Part shown: in pieces, positions 21,500-33,376 of the stretch
Layout of the letters: each line of letters starts with the position of its first letter
Position numbering within the stretch: the stretch's first letter is position 1
Assembly: GCA_011947345.1 (NCBI GenBank)
Contig: JAAVTG010000537.1
Coordinates: forward strand, 1-64,000
Source: Phytophthora quininea
Taxonomy: Eukaryota; Oomycota; Peronosporomycetes; Peronosporales; Peronosporaceae
Length of the DNA: 64,000 bases
Direction: 5' to 3'
The notes under the pieces: model-generated
Seen by the model: only the letters and a program-made list of their open reading frames with translations
Told to the model about the DNA's origin: nothing
Databases searched by the model: none
Translations under genes and position numbers: made by a program

Positions 21500-21660
21500 A
21501 TATTACTTAAGTACCATCGCCAGATCGCGAGGATCGTCGACCACCGGAACCCTGATCGCTGATCACGGCTGTCGATCACCGGAATCTCGATCGTCACTCG
21601 TGACGAGATCGATCACCGGCATCCCGATCGCCGATCGCAAGATGATCGCGAGTAGAAAGG
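21500..21660. repeat. GATC/GATCACCGG-rich cluster, left arm
   Basis: About 130 bp contains many GATC sites and four to five variants of GATCACCGG(A/C)ATC or ACCACCGGAACC spaced 20-30 bp apart. It looks like a degenerate tandem repeat. The mirror copy is near 29540-29700. Confidence 0.65.
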
Positions 21661-21719
21661 TGGGAAAGAGGGTGCCCGAGCAGCTGCTAGACGAACCGCG
21701 TGGTAGACGTGAAGCATGA

Positions 21720-24700
21720 AGGGATAGAGTAGTCAGTTCGCAATTTTCATCGAAGTAGATAAGCCAAATAACACGTCTTCGTTTCCCAAGAAGTCAAGTT
21801 CGCTACTCCATGCTCAAGGACTACCCCTGTAGAAGAATTGACCCCGATTGCCAAGGATAGCGGCGATACGGTGGCGCTACAGCGAGGTACGACGTGCTCA
21901 ACCCGACCTAGAGTGTCACGAGAACGGCACTATAAATCGAGAACCGTCGACGCGAGGCAAGGCAAAGGGCCCGACAATCTACGGCGGAAGAGACTACGAT
22001 CTACCTGATCAAGCGATAGGGATCATGTAGTCGAGTGGGGAGAAGATTGCTGGTGCGCAGAGGTAAGCGATAGGACCCAGTGTGATCAAGGACAAGGCAA
22101 AAGAAGAAGGAAACAACAACCGACCGCGTGAGAAGCTAATCCCCGCGCGATCACCGACCAAGACCTCGAGACTTACGATTCAAGTCAACCCTTTCCAACA
22201 GCGCTACCTCGCCTCGGAATTACGTCAGTACAAGTTCCGGGGAAACGCGACGTCTCACGAAGAAGAAGGCAGCGTCGCTTTGTGCTCTGGAAACCCGCTG
22301 AAGCTCGGCAATCGGACCGCGACCGCGAAGTACTGGCGTGCCCTCTACCGCATGGGTGTTACTGTATCAACTACACAATTGTATGGAAAATGAAATGTGG
22401 CATCCGGAGCAACGTCTGCTTTAGACTGTCTGAGTTACTCAGCAATTTATATAGTGGATCACTCGGCTAATTAGACTACTAAGGTATGAAGTGTGACATA
22501 GTCACTTGTGGGAACTCCAACCGGGGCGTTTCCACTTGAACTAACGTATGTTTCGGCTCCGTTGTACTCGGCCACCGCTGAGAGTCAACACTGACAGTCA
22601 ACCCTGGCGATGGCATCAAATGGCGTGTATCCTCATCGGGATCCACCGCGTGTAAAATATACAGAAACATAGTTATACAAATTTTACCCACGCAAAATGC
22701 TCCCACCGGACATCTTACTGGGTACATTCCACCCGGAAAGTTTTGTAATGAACTCTTGTGGTCCTCCCGTTCCTGGAGTAGCCGCTAGCTCGTGTGCTGA
22801 CCCTGCGTTGGATCCGATGGGCCGTCCGTCACTAACTTCAACGCCTTTAACAACTACTGGCCGATAGAGAACCAACTGGGCTCCCTGTGCCGGTGCGTGC
22901 CCTGGCCGGCACTGCCACCTATTTGTTATCCTTTCTCGACAACAACTGTCCTGCCTGCTCTCAACCTGGCAGCCCTTGGCACCTCGTGAAACGAACTCCC
23001 TGCACGCCTGTCCTCACCACTTGGAACACACTGGCCCCTTACGTCGCAGTGCGGAAACTCGAAGACACACTGGTCTCCTCCCGTTCGTTCAGTCCACGCT
23101 AGCACCCGTTCTGCTCAGTCACCGTTGTCCTTGATGCTGATCGCTCTCGCTCAGCAAAAGTCGAAGTGAGCCGTCGACTGCGGCTGATTCTCTCGCCTCC
23201 GTTCGCAACCCACTCGGTAGAACCCTTCTCTCTACCGGCAACGTGCTCTCCTGGCCGTCCATATCTTTGCCGGCCGTCACGCCGTCCTTCTTCACCGCTC
23301 TCTGCGGCTTTTCGTCGGCGAAATCTTCGTCCGTTATCGCACGAATCACCTTCACTGTCCGTTGCGACTCTTTACCTGCCAAATCCCCGCCAGCCGCCGT
23401 TTGTCCATACGAGTCCACAACCACGTACGCCGACGTCGTCGGATCCAAACTCTAGTCAATTGAATTAGTGCGATCTTCGTCTGCACCGCGCAGTATATTA
23501 CAGTTTCATCACAATCGCTTTGCATACACACGCCTAGTTGGCCATCCAAACGCATGCACACGAACACACAATGACATGATCAATGTCATACAATTTCGAT
23601 CCCGTTGTCCTCTTCAGTATCAACGGGATCCACACAAAACGACACATCCCCAACACGTTTGTCGATACGCGCAAACGCCTTCCTCCCAGCCAGCCTTTCG
23701 TCTTCTGTTCGGAAGAAGCACCTCAGCCTTTCGCCTCGATGCCACGCCGCAGGTGTCCAGAGGTGCCATTGAATAGGCACTTGGCGGTTGTCGCGTACAT
23801 AATCAGCCCGCATTGGCGGGTCCTAACCTGCGCCAACTCATCGACCTTAGCCATAATTGATGAGAAAGTAGGCCCCACATGCACGACTTTATTGATAGGG
23901 GTAAAAATACAAAACCACCACGGGCACCATCTTGCCCCTGACAACTGTTAACGATAACTGCATGAATAGCCGCACCAACCAAAACCCTCCAATTCCTACT
24001 GTCCACCCTCGTGCATGCAAGCTTAGAGACCCCGACCGAACAATACATGTCCGACCGGAAATGCTCAAACCACTCACACAAAGTCCACGAATGGATCACA
24101 CGATTCAGTTATATGTAGTTGATACACCCATACACACACACCAACGGAGCCCATACAACATTCGCGTGCAGTACCGCCAGAACCTATGCCGACACTCCAT
24201 ACCTGAAGACCTCACGGTTCTTGCGCCCAAGCAGACACACGCACGTGTTGCTTTCCTGAGAAAATGTAGACTGTATTGAATAAAGCTTAGACACGAACAT
24301 GAAAACTCCTACTGTGACGTTTCCAACCGGTTGCGACGTCCTCTTGACTCGTTTCCACATTGGAGAGTTACATATAAAACTGCATAGATTCTTGGGTCTT
24401 AGGATTGTCGTTTGATAACCATGTTGTCACAAGAGGCCTCCTCAATCTAATTTGGTTGGCCTCAATAGCCGCTGCATAACTTCTTCGTGTGTCCCTTGGG
24501 CAAAGATCCCAACCAACGCGTCGCTTCAGCTAAAGATCTCAAAAGATCTCAAATGACCCTCCGTTCAGAGCCAAAGATCTCGTTTCCAGCCGGATACATT
24601 CCGGCGGAAAGCGTCCAGCTAATATCGGAAACTCCAGGTGGAAATTAATGTGCGCCACACAACTTGTAGTCATCATGTCGTAACCTGATTTTTGTGACAC
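21720..24700. other. Left-arm region with only weak ORFs
   Basis: Short frames include 22082-22393 plus (a basic, Thr/Arg-rich peptide), 23448-23119 minus (begins MDPTTSAYVVVDSYGQTAAG, Asp/Glu/Lys-rich), 22875-22479 minus (VKGVEVSDGRPIGSN) and 24099-23586 minus. Identical copies exist in the right arm. None shows a domain I recognise. 24360-24700 is spacer with a GTGACACTATGTCAC palindrome at 24694-24708. Confidence 0.45.
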
Positions 24701-24727
24701 TATGTCACAGAAGGAACTTCTTGACGA

Positions 24728-25279
24728 ATGGGTATGGCACACTTGACGAATCAAGGTGGAGTCATGGTTTTAAGACGCAGCGAGCCAACAGAATACCCAG
24801 CAAAACTCGTCATCTGTCAGCAAATAAACCTTCTCCCATTAATTACGCTACGAGTGCTGGTAATACGAAAATGTAGGAAATATGAAGCACAGCCCATGCT
24901 ACGAAACTTCAATATTGCTACGCAGCATCGTGCTCATCCTTTCCGTCGAAGATCTGCAGCCCTGATCGATTCAACGGACATGGAGCATTTGGCGAGACGA
25001 CCGCAGGCGGATCCTCGTGCTCTCATCGATATATGGCTCGACCTCATTCTCAACACTACGCTCGGCGAAATCGCCAGGAACGAAGAGCGAGAAATCGGGG
25101 TTGCAACGGCGGAAGTGTGTGTTGTAAGGGTGGTGACTGGGGTCAGTCACCTCACCCACCAACAACGCCAAGCGGCTGATGGGGTCAGCCCATTGTTTCT
25201 TCGTTCCCGACGTCTTGGCGGCTTCTCTCGACAAGCTTCGTGTCCGAGCAGCTCAAGCCTTTGGAAGGGAGTCTCGTGA
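24728..25279 (+). pseudogene. ORF crossing the inner edge of the left arm
   Basis: This 183-codon frame includes LIDIWLDLILNTTLGEIARN and AEVCVVRVVTGVSHL. The antisense frame 25234-24971 (PDFSLFVPGDFAERSVENEVE) looks equally protein-like, so the coding strand is uncertain. Copies in the right arm (26349-25858 minus; 26032-26232 plus) share the arm part but continue into different spacer sequence, which shows that the palindrome junction cuts a former gene. Confidence 0.3.
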
Positions 25280-26030
25280 AGTCCCTGGAGCTCAAGACTA
25301 TCGGAACGTGCCGTTCTTCCATCGTGGGTCTGTTCGCTGCCGGGCAGTCATTTTAGCTGCTTCGACTTCTCCTCCTAAGCAACGAATTGGCAACAAGGAA
25401 TGTTTGTCTGCCATTCCGAGTAATGCCGAGGGTCTTAGGCGATTTCAGGCCGTCTACAGCCTTGGGCACCCTTGCCAGCAGATTTTCACCAAGTCCAACG
25501 TTGCCCCTGTGTTTGTGTCGCAAGAACGGATGGACGCCGCTGGATATCGTCTGCTCCAGAAGAAGTCGGATGCTGTTACAGACCCTGTGGACATCGTATG
25601 CGACGCATGGATCCATTTTTTGGCGACGGTCGACTTGATGAAAAGGATCCTCCCTTTACTCCGTCCAAGATATTCGTGGCTCTATGGGAGCGCGTGCATT
25701 GGGTCGCCGGCACAAGCGTAATCGTAGGTCTCCATCGGGACCTGAATCCTGGGAGATCTCGAGCTGAGTTGACAGAGGCCTAGGAAATTTGGCAGGCTTA
25801 TAGTGCTCAGCGCAAGCGCCGGAGTGACCTGTTACGCCTCGCCCAGAAATCGCTGAGTCAAGTTCTTCTGCCAGCCGCTTCGTCAACTCCCACTGACTGC
25901 CTTTCGCCATCTCTCGACTCAGAGATTTTATTTGAGCCTTCCGTACCATTGTATTCGCTGATGAGTCGCCCATGGTTCCCCGCTGGCGTCGATTGGGTTG
26001 CTGAGGCCACCTTAGTCGACACCGACGAGC
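25173..26030. other. Asymmetric spacer at the centre of the palindrome (858 bp)
   Basis: This is the only part between 16788 and 34418 that is not duplicated. Plus-strand frames carry protein-like segments in two phases: 25179-25721 (DIVCDAWIHFLATVDLMK) and 25472-25783 (ending GLHRDLNPGRSRAELTEA), then past a stop RLAQKSLSQVLLP and SLMSRPWFPAGVDWV to about 26010. They look like one decayed coding region of 250-280 codons. I do not recognise the family. At both edges the reading frame runs into the arms. Confidence 0.7.
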
Positions 26031-26232
26031 CTTGGCGTTGTTGGTGGGTGAGGTGACTGACCCCAGTCACCACCCTTACAACACACACTTCCGCCGTTGC
26101 GACCCCGATTTCTCGCTCTTCGTTCCTGGCGATTTCGCCGAGCGTAGTGTTGAGAATGAGGTCGAGCCATATATCGGTGAGAGCACGAGGATCCGCCTGC
26201 GGTCGTCTCGCCAAATGCTCCATGTCCGTTGA

Positions 26233-29200
26233 ATCGATCAGGGCTGCAGATCTTCGACGGAAAGGATGAGCACGATGCTGCGTAGCAATATTGAAGTTTC
26301 GTAGCATGGGCTGTGCTTCATATTTCTTACATTTTCGTATTACCAGCACTCGTAGCGTAATTAATGGGAGAAAGGTTTATTTGCTGACAGATGACGAGTT
26401 TTGCTGGGTATTCTGTTGGCTCGCTGCGTCTTAAAACCATGACTCCACCTTGATTCGTCAAGTGTGCCATACCCATTCGTCAAGAAGTTCCTTCTGTGAC
26501 ATAGTGTCACAAAAATCAGGTTACGACATGATGACTACAAGTTGTGTGGCGCACATTAATTTCCACCTGGAGTTTCCGATATTAGCTGGACGCTTTCCGC
26601 CGGAATGTATCCGGCTGGAAACGAGATCTTTGGCTCTGAACGGAGGGTCATTTGAGATCTTTTGAGATCTTTAGCTGAAGCGACGCGTTGGTTGGGATCT
26701 TTGCCCAAGGGACACACGAAGAAGTTATGCAGCGGCTATTGAGGCCAACCAAATTAGATTGAGGAGGCCTCTTGTGACAACATGGTTATCAAACGACAAT
26801 CCTAAGACCCAAGAATCTATGCAGTTTTATATGTAACTCTCCAATGTGGAAACGAGTCAAGAGGACGTCGCAACCGGTTGGAAACGTCACAGTAGGAGTT
26901 TTCATGTTCGTGTCTAAGCTTTATTCAATACAGTCTACATTTTCTCAGGAAAGCAACACGTGCGTGTGTCTGCTTGGGCGCAAGAACCGTGAGGTCTTCA
27001 GGTATGGAGTGTCGGCATAGGTTCTGGCGGTACTGCACGCGAATGTTGTATGGGCTCCGTTGGTGTGTGTGTATGGGTGTATCAACTACATATAACTGAA
27101 TCGTGTGATCCATTCGTGGACTTTGTGTGAGTGGTTTGAGCATTTCCGGTCGGACATGTATTGTTCGGTCGGGGGTCTCTAAGCTTGCATGCACGAGGGT
27201 GGGCAGTAGGAATTGGAGGGTTTTGGTTGGTGCGGCTATTCATGCAGTTATCGTTAACAGTTGTCAGGGGCAAGATGGTGCCCGTGGTGGTTTTGTATTT
27301 TTACCCCTATCAATAAAGTCGTGCATGTGGGGCCTACTTTCTCATCAATTATGGCTAAGGTCGATGAGTTGGCGCAGGTTAGGACCCGCCAATGCGGGCT
27401 GATTATGTACGCGACAACCGCCAAGTGCCTATTCAATGGCACCTCTGGACACCTGCGGCGTGGCATCGAGGCGGAAGGCTGAGGTGCTTCTTCCGAACAG
27501 AAGACGAAAGGCTGGCTGGGAGGAAGGCGTTTGCGCGTATCGACAAACGTGTTGGGGATGTGTCGTTTGTGTGGATCCCGTTGATACTGAAGAGGACAAC
27601 GGGATCGAAATTGTATGACATTGATCATGTCATTGTGTGTTCGTGTGCATGCGTTTGGATGGCCAACTAGGCGTGTGTATGCAAAGCGATTGTGATGAAA
27701 CTGTAATATACTGCGCGGTGCAGACGAAGATCGCACTAATTCAATTGACTAGAGTTTGGATCCGACGACGTCGGCGTACGTGGTTGTGGACTCGTATGGA
27801 CAAACGGCGGCTGGCGGGGATTTGGCAGGTAAAGAGTCGCAACGGACAGTGAAGGTGATTCGTGCGATAACGGACGAAGATTTCGCCGACGAAAAGCCGC
27901 AGAGAGCGGTGAAGAAGGACGGCGTGACGGCCGGCAAAGATATGGACGGCCAGGAGAGCACGTTGCCGGTAGAGAGAAGGGTTCTACCGAGTGGGTTGCG
28001 AACGGAGGCGAGAGAATCAGCCGCAGTCGACGGCTCACTTCGACTTTTGCTGAGCGAGAGCGATCAGCATCAAGGACAACGGTGACTGAGCAGAACGGGT
28101 GCTAGCGTGGACTGAACGAACGGGAGGAGACCAGTGTGTCTTCGAGTTTCCGCACTGCGACGTAAGGGGCCAGTGTGTTCCAAGTGGTGAGGACAGGCGT
28201 GCAGGGAGTTCGTTTCACGAGGTGCCAAGGGCTGCCAGGTTGAGAGCAGGCAGGACAGTTGTTGTCGAGAAAGGATAACAAATAGGTGGCAGTGCCGGCC
28301 AGGGCACGCACCGGCACAGGGAGCCCAGTTGGTTCTCTATCGGCCAGTAGTTGTTAAAGGCGTTGAAGTTAGTGACGGACGGCCCATCGGATCCAACGCA
28401 GGGTCAGCACACGAGCTAGCGGCTACTCCAGGAACGGGAGGACCACAAGAGTTCATTACAAAACTTTCCGGGTGGAATGTACCCAGTAAGATGTCCGGTG
28501 GGAGCATTTTGCGTGGGTAAAATTTGTATAACTATGTTTCTGTATATTTTACACGCGGTGGATCCCGATGAGGATACACGCCATTTGATGCCATCGCCAG
28601 GGTTGACTGTCAGTGTTGACTCTCAGCGGTGGCCGAGTACAACGGAGCCGAAACATACGTTAGTTCAAGTGGAAACGCCCCGGTTGGAGTTCCCACAAGT
28701 GACTATGTCACACTTCATACCTTAGTAGTCTAATTAGCCGAGTGATCCACTATATAAATTGCTGAGTAACTCAGACAGTCTAAAGCAGACGTTGCTCCGG
28801 ATGCCACATTTCATTTTCCATACAATTGTGTAGTTGATACAGTAACACCCATGCGGTAGAGGGCACGCCAGTACTTCGCGGTCGCGGTCCGATTGCCGAG
28901 CTTCAGCGGGTTTCCAGAGCACAAAGCGACGCTGCCTTCTTCTTCGTGAGACGTCGCGTTTCCCGGAACTTGTACTGACGTAATTCCGAGGCGAGGTAGC
29001 GCTGTTGGAAAGGGTTGACTTGAATCGTAAGTCTCGAGGTCTTGGTCGGTGATCGCGCGGGGATTAGCTTCTCACGCGGTCGGTTGTTGTTTCCTTCTTC
29101 TTTGCCTTGTCCTTGATCACACTGGGTCCTATCGCTTACCTCTGCGCACCAGCAATCTTCTCCCCACTCGACTACATGATCCCTATCGCTTGATCAGGTA

Positions 29201-30165
29201 GATCGTAGTCTCTTCCGCCGTAGATTGTCGGGCCCTTTGCCTTGCCTCGCGTCGACGGTTCTCGATTTATAGTGCCGTTCTCGTGACACTCTAGGTCGGG
29301 TTGAGCACGTCGTACCTCGCTGTAGCGCCACCGTATCGCCGCTATCCTTGGCAATCGGGGTCAATTCTTCTACAGGGGTAGTCCTTGAGCATGGAGTAGC
29401 GAACTTGACTTCTTGGGAAACGAAGACGTGTTATTTGGCTTATCTACTTCGATGAAAATTGCGAACTGACTACTCTATCCCTTCATGCTTCACGTCTACC
29501 ACGCGGTTCGTCTAGCAGCTGCTCGGGCACCCTCTTTCCCACCTTTCTACTCGCGATCATCTTGCGATCGGCGATCGGGATGCCGGTGATCGATCTCGTC
29601 ACGAGTGACGATCGAGATTCCGGTGATCGACAGCCGTGATCAGCGATCAGGGTTCCGGTGGTCGACGATCCTCGCGATCTGGCGATGGTACTTAAGTAAT
29701 ATGGCAATCGCACTTAAAGCGGCGATCGTACATAAATGGATATCCCATCGAGAACTTCCGTCACTCTCAAACTCGCTTCACCACAGCCGCCCCGTCATCG
29801 CCGCTACGTACTCCCCAGGTGCGTTGAGGCTCTGAGAGACCTTGCACGTGTTGGCGTTGACGCCTGCTAACCGTGAATTTGTTCTCGACGCAGAATGGCT
29901 GACTAAACCGCCGACGCCAACTGCGTCACACCTGACACCTGCTCCGCGCGCATTTCTGGGCTTGCCCCGCCAAATCCCGAGCTGCGAACGGTCCCCTTGC
30001 CGATGCCATCGCTGCAGTTGTCCCCCACCCACCGCTAATGCCTGAGAGCTATACGCTATCTCGCGATCACTGCTGCTTGCTGAGGTCAGCGAACCGTGTT
30101 TTGGCACAGCACGCGCTCGTTCTGCATCAGGAGCTCGACAGAGCAGTAGCAAGCGCTGCCGAAGG
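26233..30165. other. Right-arm region with only weak ORFs
   Basis: Inverted counterpart of about 21040-24970, including the GATC-rich cluster (29540-29700) and the weak frames 27756-28085, 28329-28725 and 26450-26665. No domain recognised. Confidence 0.45.
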
Positions 30166-30169
30166 TGAA

Positions 30170-30739
30170 CCCCAGTCGTCATAGGATATCGCAGTCGGTA
30201 TTGTTGGTGCAGGTATCATCGACACCTCGAGTAGCCCTCAAGACCGAGGTGAGACTGTTAATTCTCTCCGTGGAGAGCTCAGACGGGTGTCTAAGTCGCG
30301 TAGATCAGCGCTGCTTCGGGCACATCGAGCTGAAGAACTCGCTAAAGAAGAACGCCAAAAACGTCGCCAAGCGGAAGCCAAACGTGAGAGGCTTACCGCT
30401 GACACCCGTGCGTTACGCGATCGAGTATCGCAAGCCGAAAAACTTGCCTCACAAGCCGACGGTCTTGTTGCTGAGGCAGGCGCTCGTGCGGAAAAGGCTG
30501 TGAAAGAGCGGACCCTATCCCAGTCTGATCTGGGGCAGATTAAGAAGGCAAAACTTGCGGCCTACAAGCGCATTGCTGATCTCGAGGACCAATTGCAGGT
30601 TGCCCGCCAGACCATGCAAGAAGATCTCTTCGCTTATGCAGCGATCCGTCAGGAACTCCAGAGACAGGTACAATTCGTCACGGAACGTGACACTGAGAGG
30701 AGTCAGATGATGGCAAATGCAAGAGTCCCCGGCGTGTAG
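30170..30739 (+). CDS. Coiled-coil (gag-like?) ORF, right-arm copy
   Basis: Inverted counterpart of 21034-20463; ATG-initiated part 30287-30739, 150 aa, identical in translation to the left copy. Confidence 0.45.
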
Positions 30740-30842
30740 CCGAGACGGTCCGCGATGTCCTAGCTGAACATCTGCAGACTTCGTTCGCGGCCGTAGGTGG
30801 GGTCCTAGACGTCGACGTTCTCATTCATACATCACGAGCTCG

Positions 30843-31608
30843 GTGGAGATCGAAAACGCGGTCGATTCGCGTTTGAAGGAGACTAGTCAGCGCTTGAGGG
30901 CTCTCGATCGACATTTTCAGGTCGATCAGCAATACTTATCAGCCGCTGGTCACCCTTCTCCGGTCGCAGATCATCCGTCGCAGGCAGCCGATGTACGATC
31001 GCTGGAGGCCGATCAGTGCTCACAGACCGTTCAACCGCAGTCGCCGACTGACGATGCAAGTTCAACAGCCGCAGACACACACTTGGAGGCTGTCGATGAG
31101 CGTTGGACGTCGTTGATCAACAGCCTAGGACGATTGATCGCCGATCCGAGGCTGCTGGTCACCCTCCAGAGACCGTCAATCGCAGCTCGCAGAAGGATCA
31201 CACTACGATCACCACTCCAGATTGGATAACACAAACAGAGTTCGTTTTACCTTCTACGACCCAAGTCGCCTTCGGAATCAAGTCTGGGCACGGGAAACTA
31301 CATTGGCCCACCCAAGGCAAGAAGATTCGACCCTCCTACGGAAGTGCGGTGGGTATTGGATAGTTGGCAAGCTCCCATCGACTCTCAGCTCAAGCCCCCC
31401 TCCCCCGCTAAAGGAAGCGGCAAGCAACTGGGAAGGAACAAGGCCATCACATCGCGCGAAGGCAACCCCAGGGTCTAAAAGACGTCTATCCCGTCGACCC
31501 GTGATCTCGAGAGACTTGATGATAGTTGACAACTCCCATCCGGCGCTGCGTGAGGATTTCCGCGCAGTGACCAAGACCCCATCATCTCGTCAAGAAGGTT
31601 CGACTTGA
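30843..31608 (+). pseudogene. Decayed ORFs, right arm, unknown
   Basis: Inverted counterpart of 20359-19595. One residue differs (T for I in a RLLVxLQRPS segment) and a C-run near 31400 is longer by one, fusing two frames that are separate in the left arm (31222-31608). Function unknown. Confidence 0.35.
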
Positions 31609-31635
31609 CCAAGGCGCATATCTCCCTCGAGTCAT

Positions 31636-32016
31636 CTAAGGAGAGCGACCTGTCCCACCGACAAGTACACGAGGTGAGCTGCATTCAGCATCCCACGGAT
31701 ATCGGAGTACCTCCTCCGTTAGTCGGTGTCTGGGCGCAGTGGAAGCGGATTTCGATAAATCCGCTACACCCCACCAGGGATTATACTTTTGTTTAATGTA
31801 CTCCACCATTTTGGTGGTCGTAGGGACGAAATCCTCGTGCCGGAGGTCTTTCATGAAAACAATCAGCTCACCAAGAAACGAGATAATCTCTCGGCGTCCA
31901 GGAGTGCGCACCAGCGTCTTCTCAGATCCCCTGAACGCGACAGTGTCCCCTTCGTGTTTAACGAATCCGTCAGTGTTCTCTAAGGAACACCCAGCGCTCG
32001 CCCAGCAGCCCTGCAA
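31636..32016 (-). pseudogene. Possible HTH/CENP-B-like fragment, right-arm copy
   Basis: Exact inverted counterpart of 19187-19567, with the same FMKDLRHED and YIKQKYNPWW segments. Confidence 0.3.
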
Positions 32017-32520
32017 CTTGATTCAGATGCAACAGTAAGAGCCTCATGCTTCACCTTGATAGAGTAACGACGGACGATAGGAGTGCTATGGCTCGGCAGC
32101 GAGCTTGGAGCAGCAGCTGCAGATGCACAACTTTCGGGACCGTCGTCCTTCGGATGCTGTTTTAAGAAATGAGAGGCTGCGAATTAATTGTCACTGAATT
32201 CATAACTATTGGCTAACAAATATGGCATGTGGGCAAAATTATTGGTTGCTATAAGATGGATGGCTGTCGGTGGCTGTCCTTGTGTCCGGCCGTTGGATTC
32301 TGTCCGTGTCTGTAATCTAAAGTAGAGGTCTTTAGCAAAACAGCTCGATTGGAAAGCAGCTGGAGTTTTTGCCTAGCCATTCCCCTGAACTGGAAAATGG
32401 GATCAACTAAATAGTTTCGAACCCACCGCTTCGGAAGGAAAATGTTGTTGTTGTTCTTCGACCTACTGCGACCAACTAAATCTCCATGCCGTGGACACCA
32501 AATTTGATCGACTATCTATT

Positions 32521-33338
32521 TCAACCATGCCTACACCGCTCAGAACCTTGTCGATATGCTGATGCTGCATCACCCAAAGCTTCGACGCACTCCAGTATGA
32601 GCATTCGATTACACTCCTCAGACTCATGTCGAGCTCGTTGGGCTCGGGTTTCAGCTTGATCTTGAGCGACAATGCGCGACTGCTCTAACTCGATTCCACA
32701 CAGTTGTATGTCACGCTCTAGCGCCATTCTATCTGCATGCTGTCGTGCCTGGGATTCCAATTGTAGATTAAATTGATGTCGCCGAAGCTCCATCTCTTCA
32801 CGCAAACACTTGCCTTGTCGTTCTGCTTCAGGTTTTACTGGCGTAAACGTATTGGATGCTGTGTCTTCACTTCCGGAAGAGCTGCCGAAGGATTCGTCCA
32901 GATCAACATGGCAAGCTCGGCGAGCCAAGGCTTCTGCTACGATTTCAGATGCGCAGCGTGTCGCGTCAGCTTCTTCTGCCTTCTTTTGCTGATGCGGTGC
33001 TTCTTCTCGTCATTAAATGCTTCTTCAAGAAGGGCATACTGTCGAATGAGACCTGCTAACAGCTCGTAGTGGCTCTGTTCATTGACCGTTTCTAACAACT
33101 CCTTGATTCCGCTCCCTAGCGAAGAGCGAGGTTCACCAGCGCGCCAATTCTTCTTGAGCAGACGAACACGATCGCGGACTTGTTTTTCCGCCACGACTTG
33201 TTGAATTGCAGACGACACTCGCTCTGCAACGTGTGCCCACACGCGAGCTGACTCGCCGTACTTCGCTGCAAACGGCTTTTGCGCAACCGCTTCCCTCATG
33301 AACTCCTTGTCGTTGTCCTCCGTGAAGTGGAAAACCAT
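32521..33338 (-). CDS. Myb/SANT-like plus coiled-coil protein, right-arm copy
   Basis: Inverted duplicate of 17865-18682. The predicted product is identical to the left copy where I compared them, including the frame break between the SANT-like half (ending 32937) and the coiled-coil half (32928-32521). If both copies are expressed they would be in divergent positions 14 kb apart with identical upstream sequence. Confidence 0.65.
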
Positions 33339-33376
33339 CTCTCCAAGTGACTGTTGACTGCTGGTTGAGAAGTGAG

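Larger units (their letters stand above)
16788..25172 (+). repeat. Left arm of a giant inverted repeat (8,385 bp)
   Basis: Base n in this arm pairs with about 51204 minus n in the right arm along the whole length, for example 17865-18682 with 33338-32521 and 23119-23448 with 28085-27756. The outer end is within the tail of the M96 gene (GGCAAGGCGGCCTGCG at 16788); the inner end is at CAACGCCAAG, 25172. Differences are few: a GGCGA pentamer with 3 copies here and 4 in the right arm, a G-run length change near 17530, and scattered substitutions (near 16960, 17264, 17567, 19853). No TIR, target-site duplication or transposase explains the unit, so I read it as an inverted segmental duplication. 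Confidence 0.97.

Noticed and set aside
21500..21660. GATC-rich cluster as a CRISPR array
   Set aside because: Eukaryotic context, repeats degenerate and of uneven spacing, no unique spacers.
22454..22470. GTGGATCACTCGGCT, identical to the first part of animal 5.8S rRNA
   Set aside because: Only about 15 bp match, the following bases diverge at once, and oomycete 5.8S differs at this place. Chance or contamination-free coincidence; no rRNA here.
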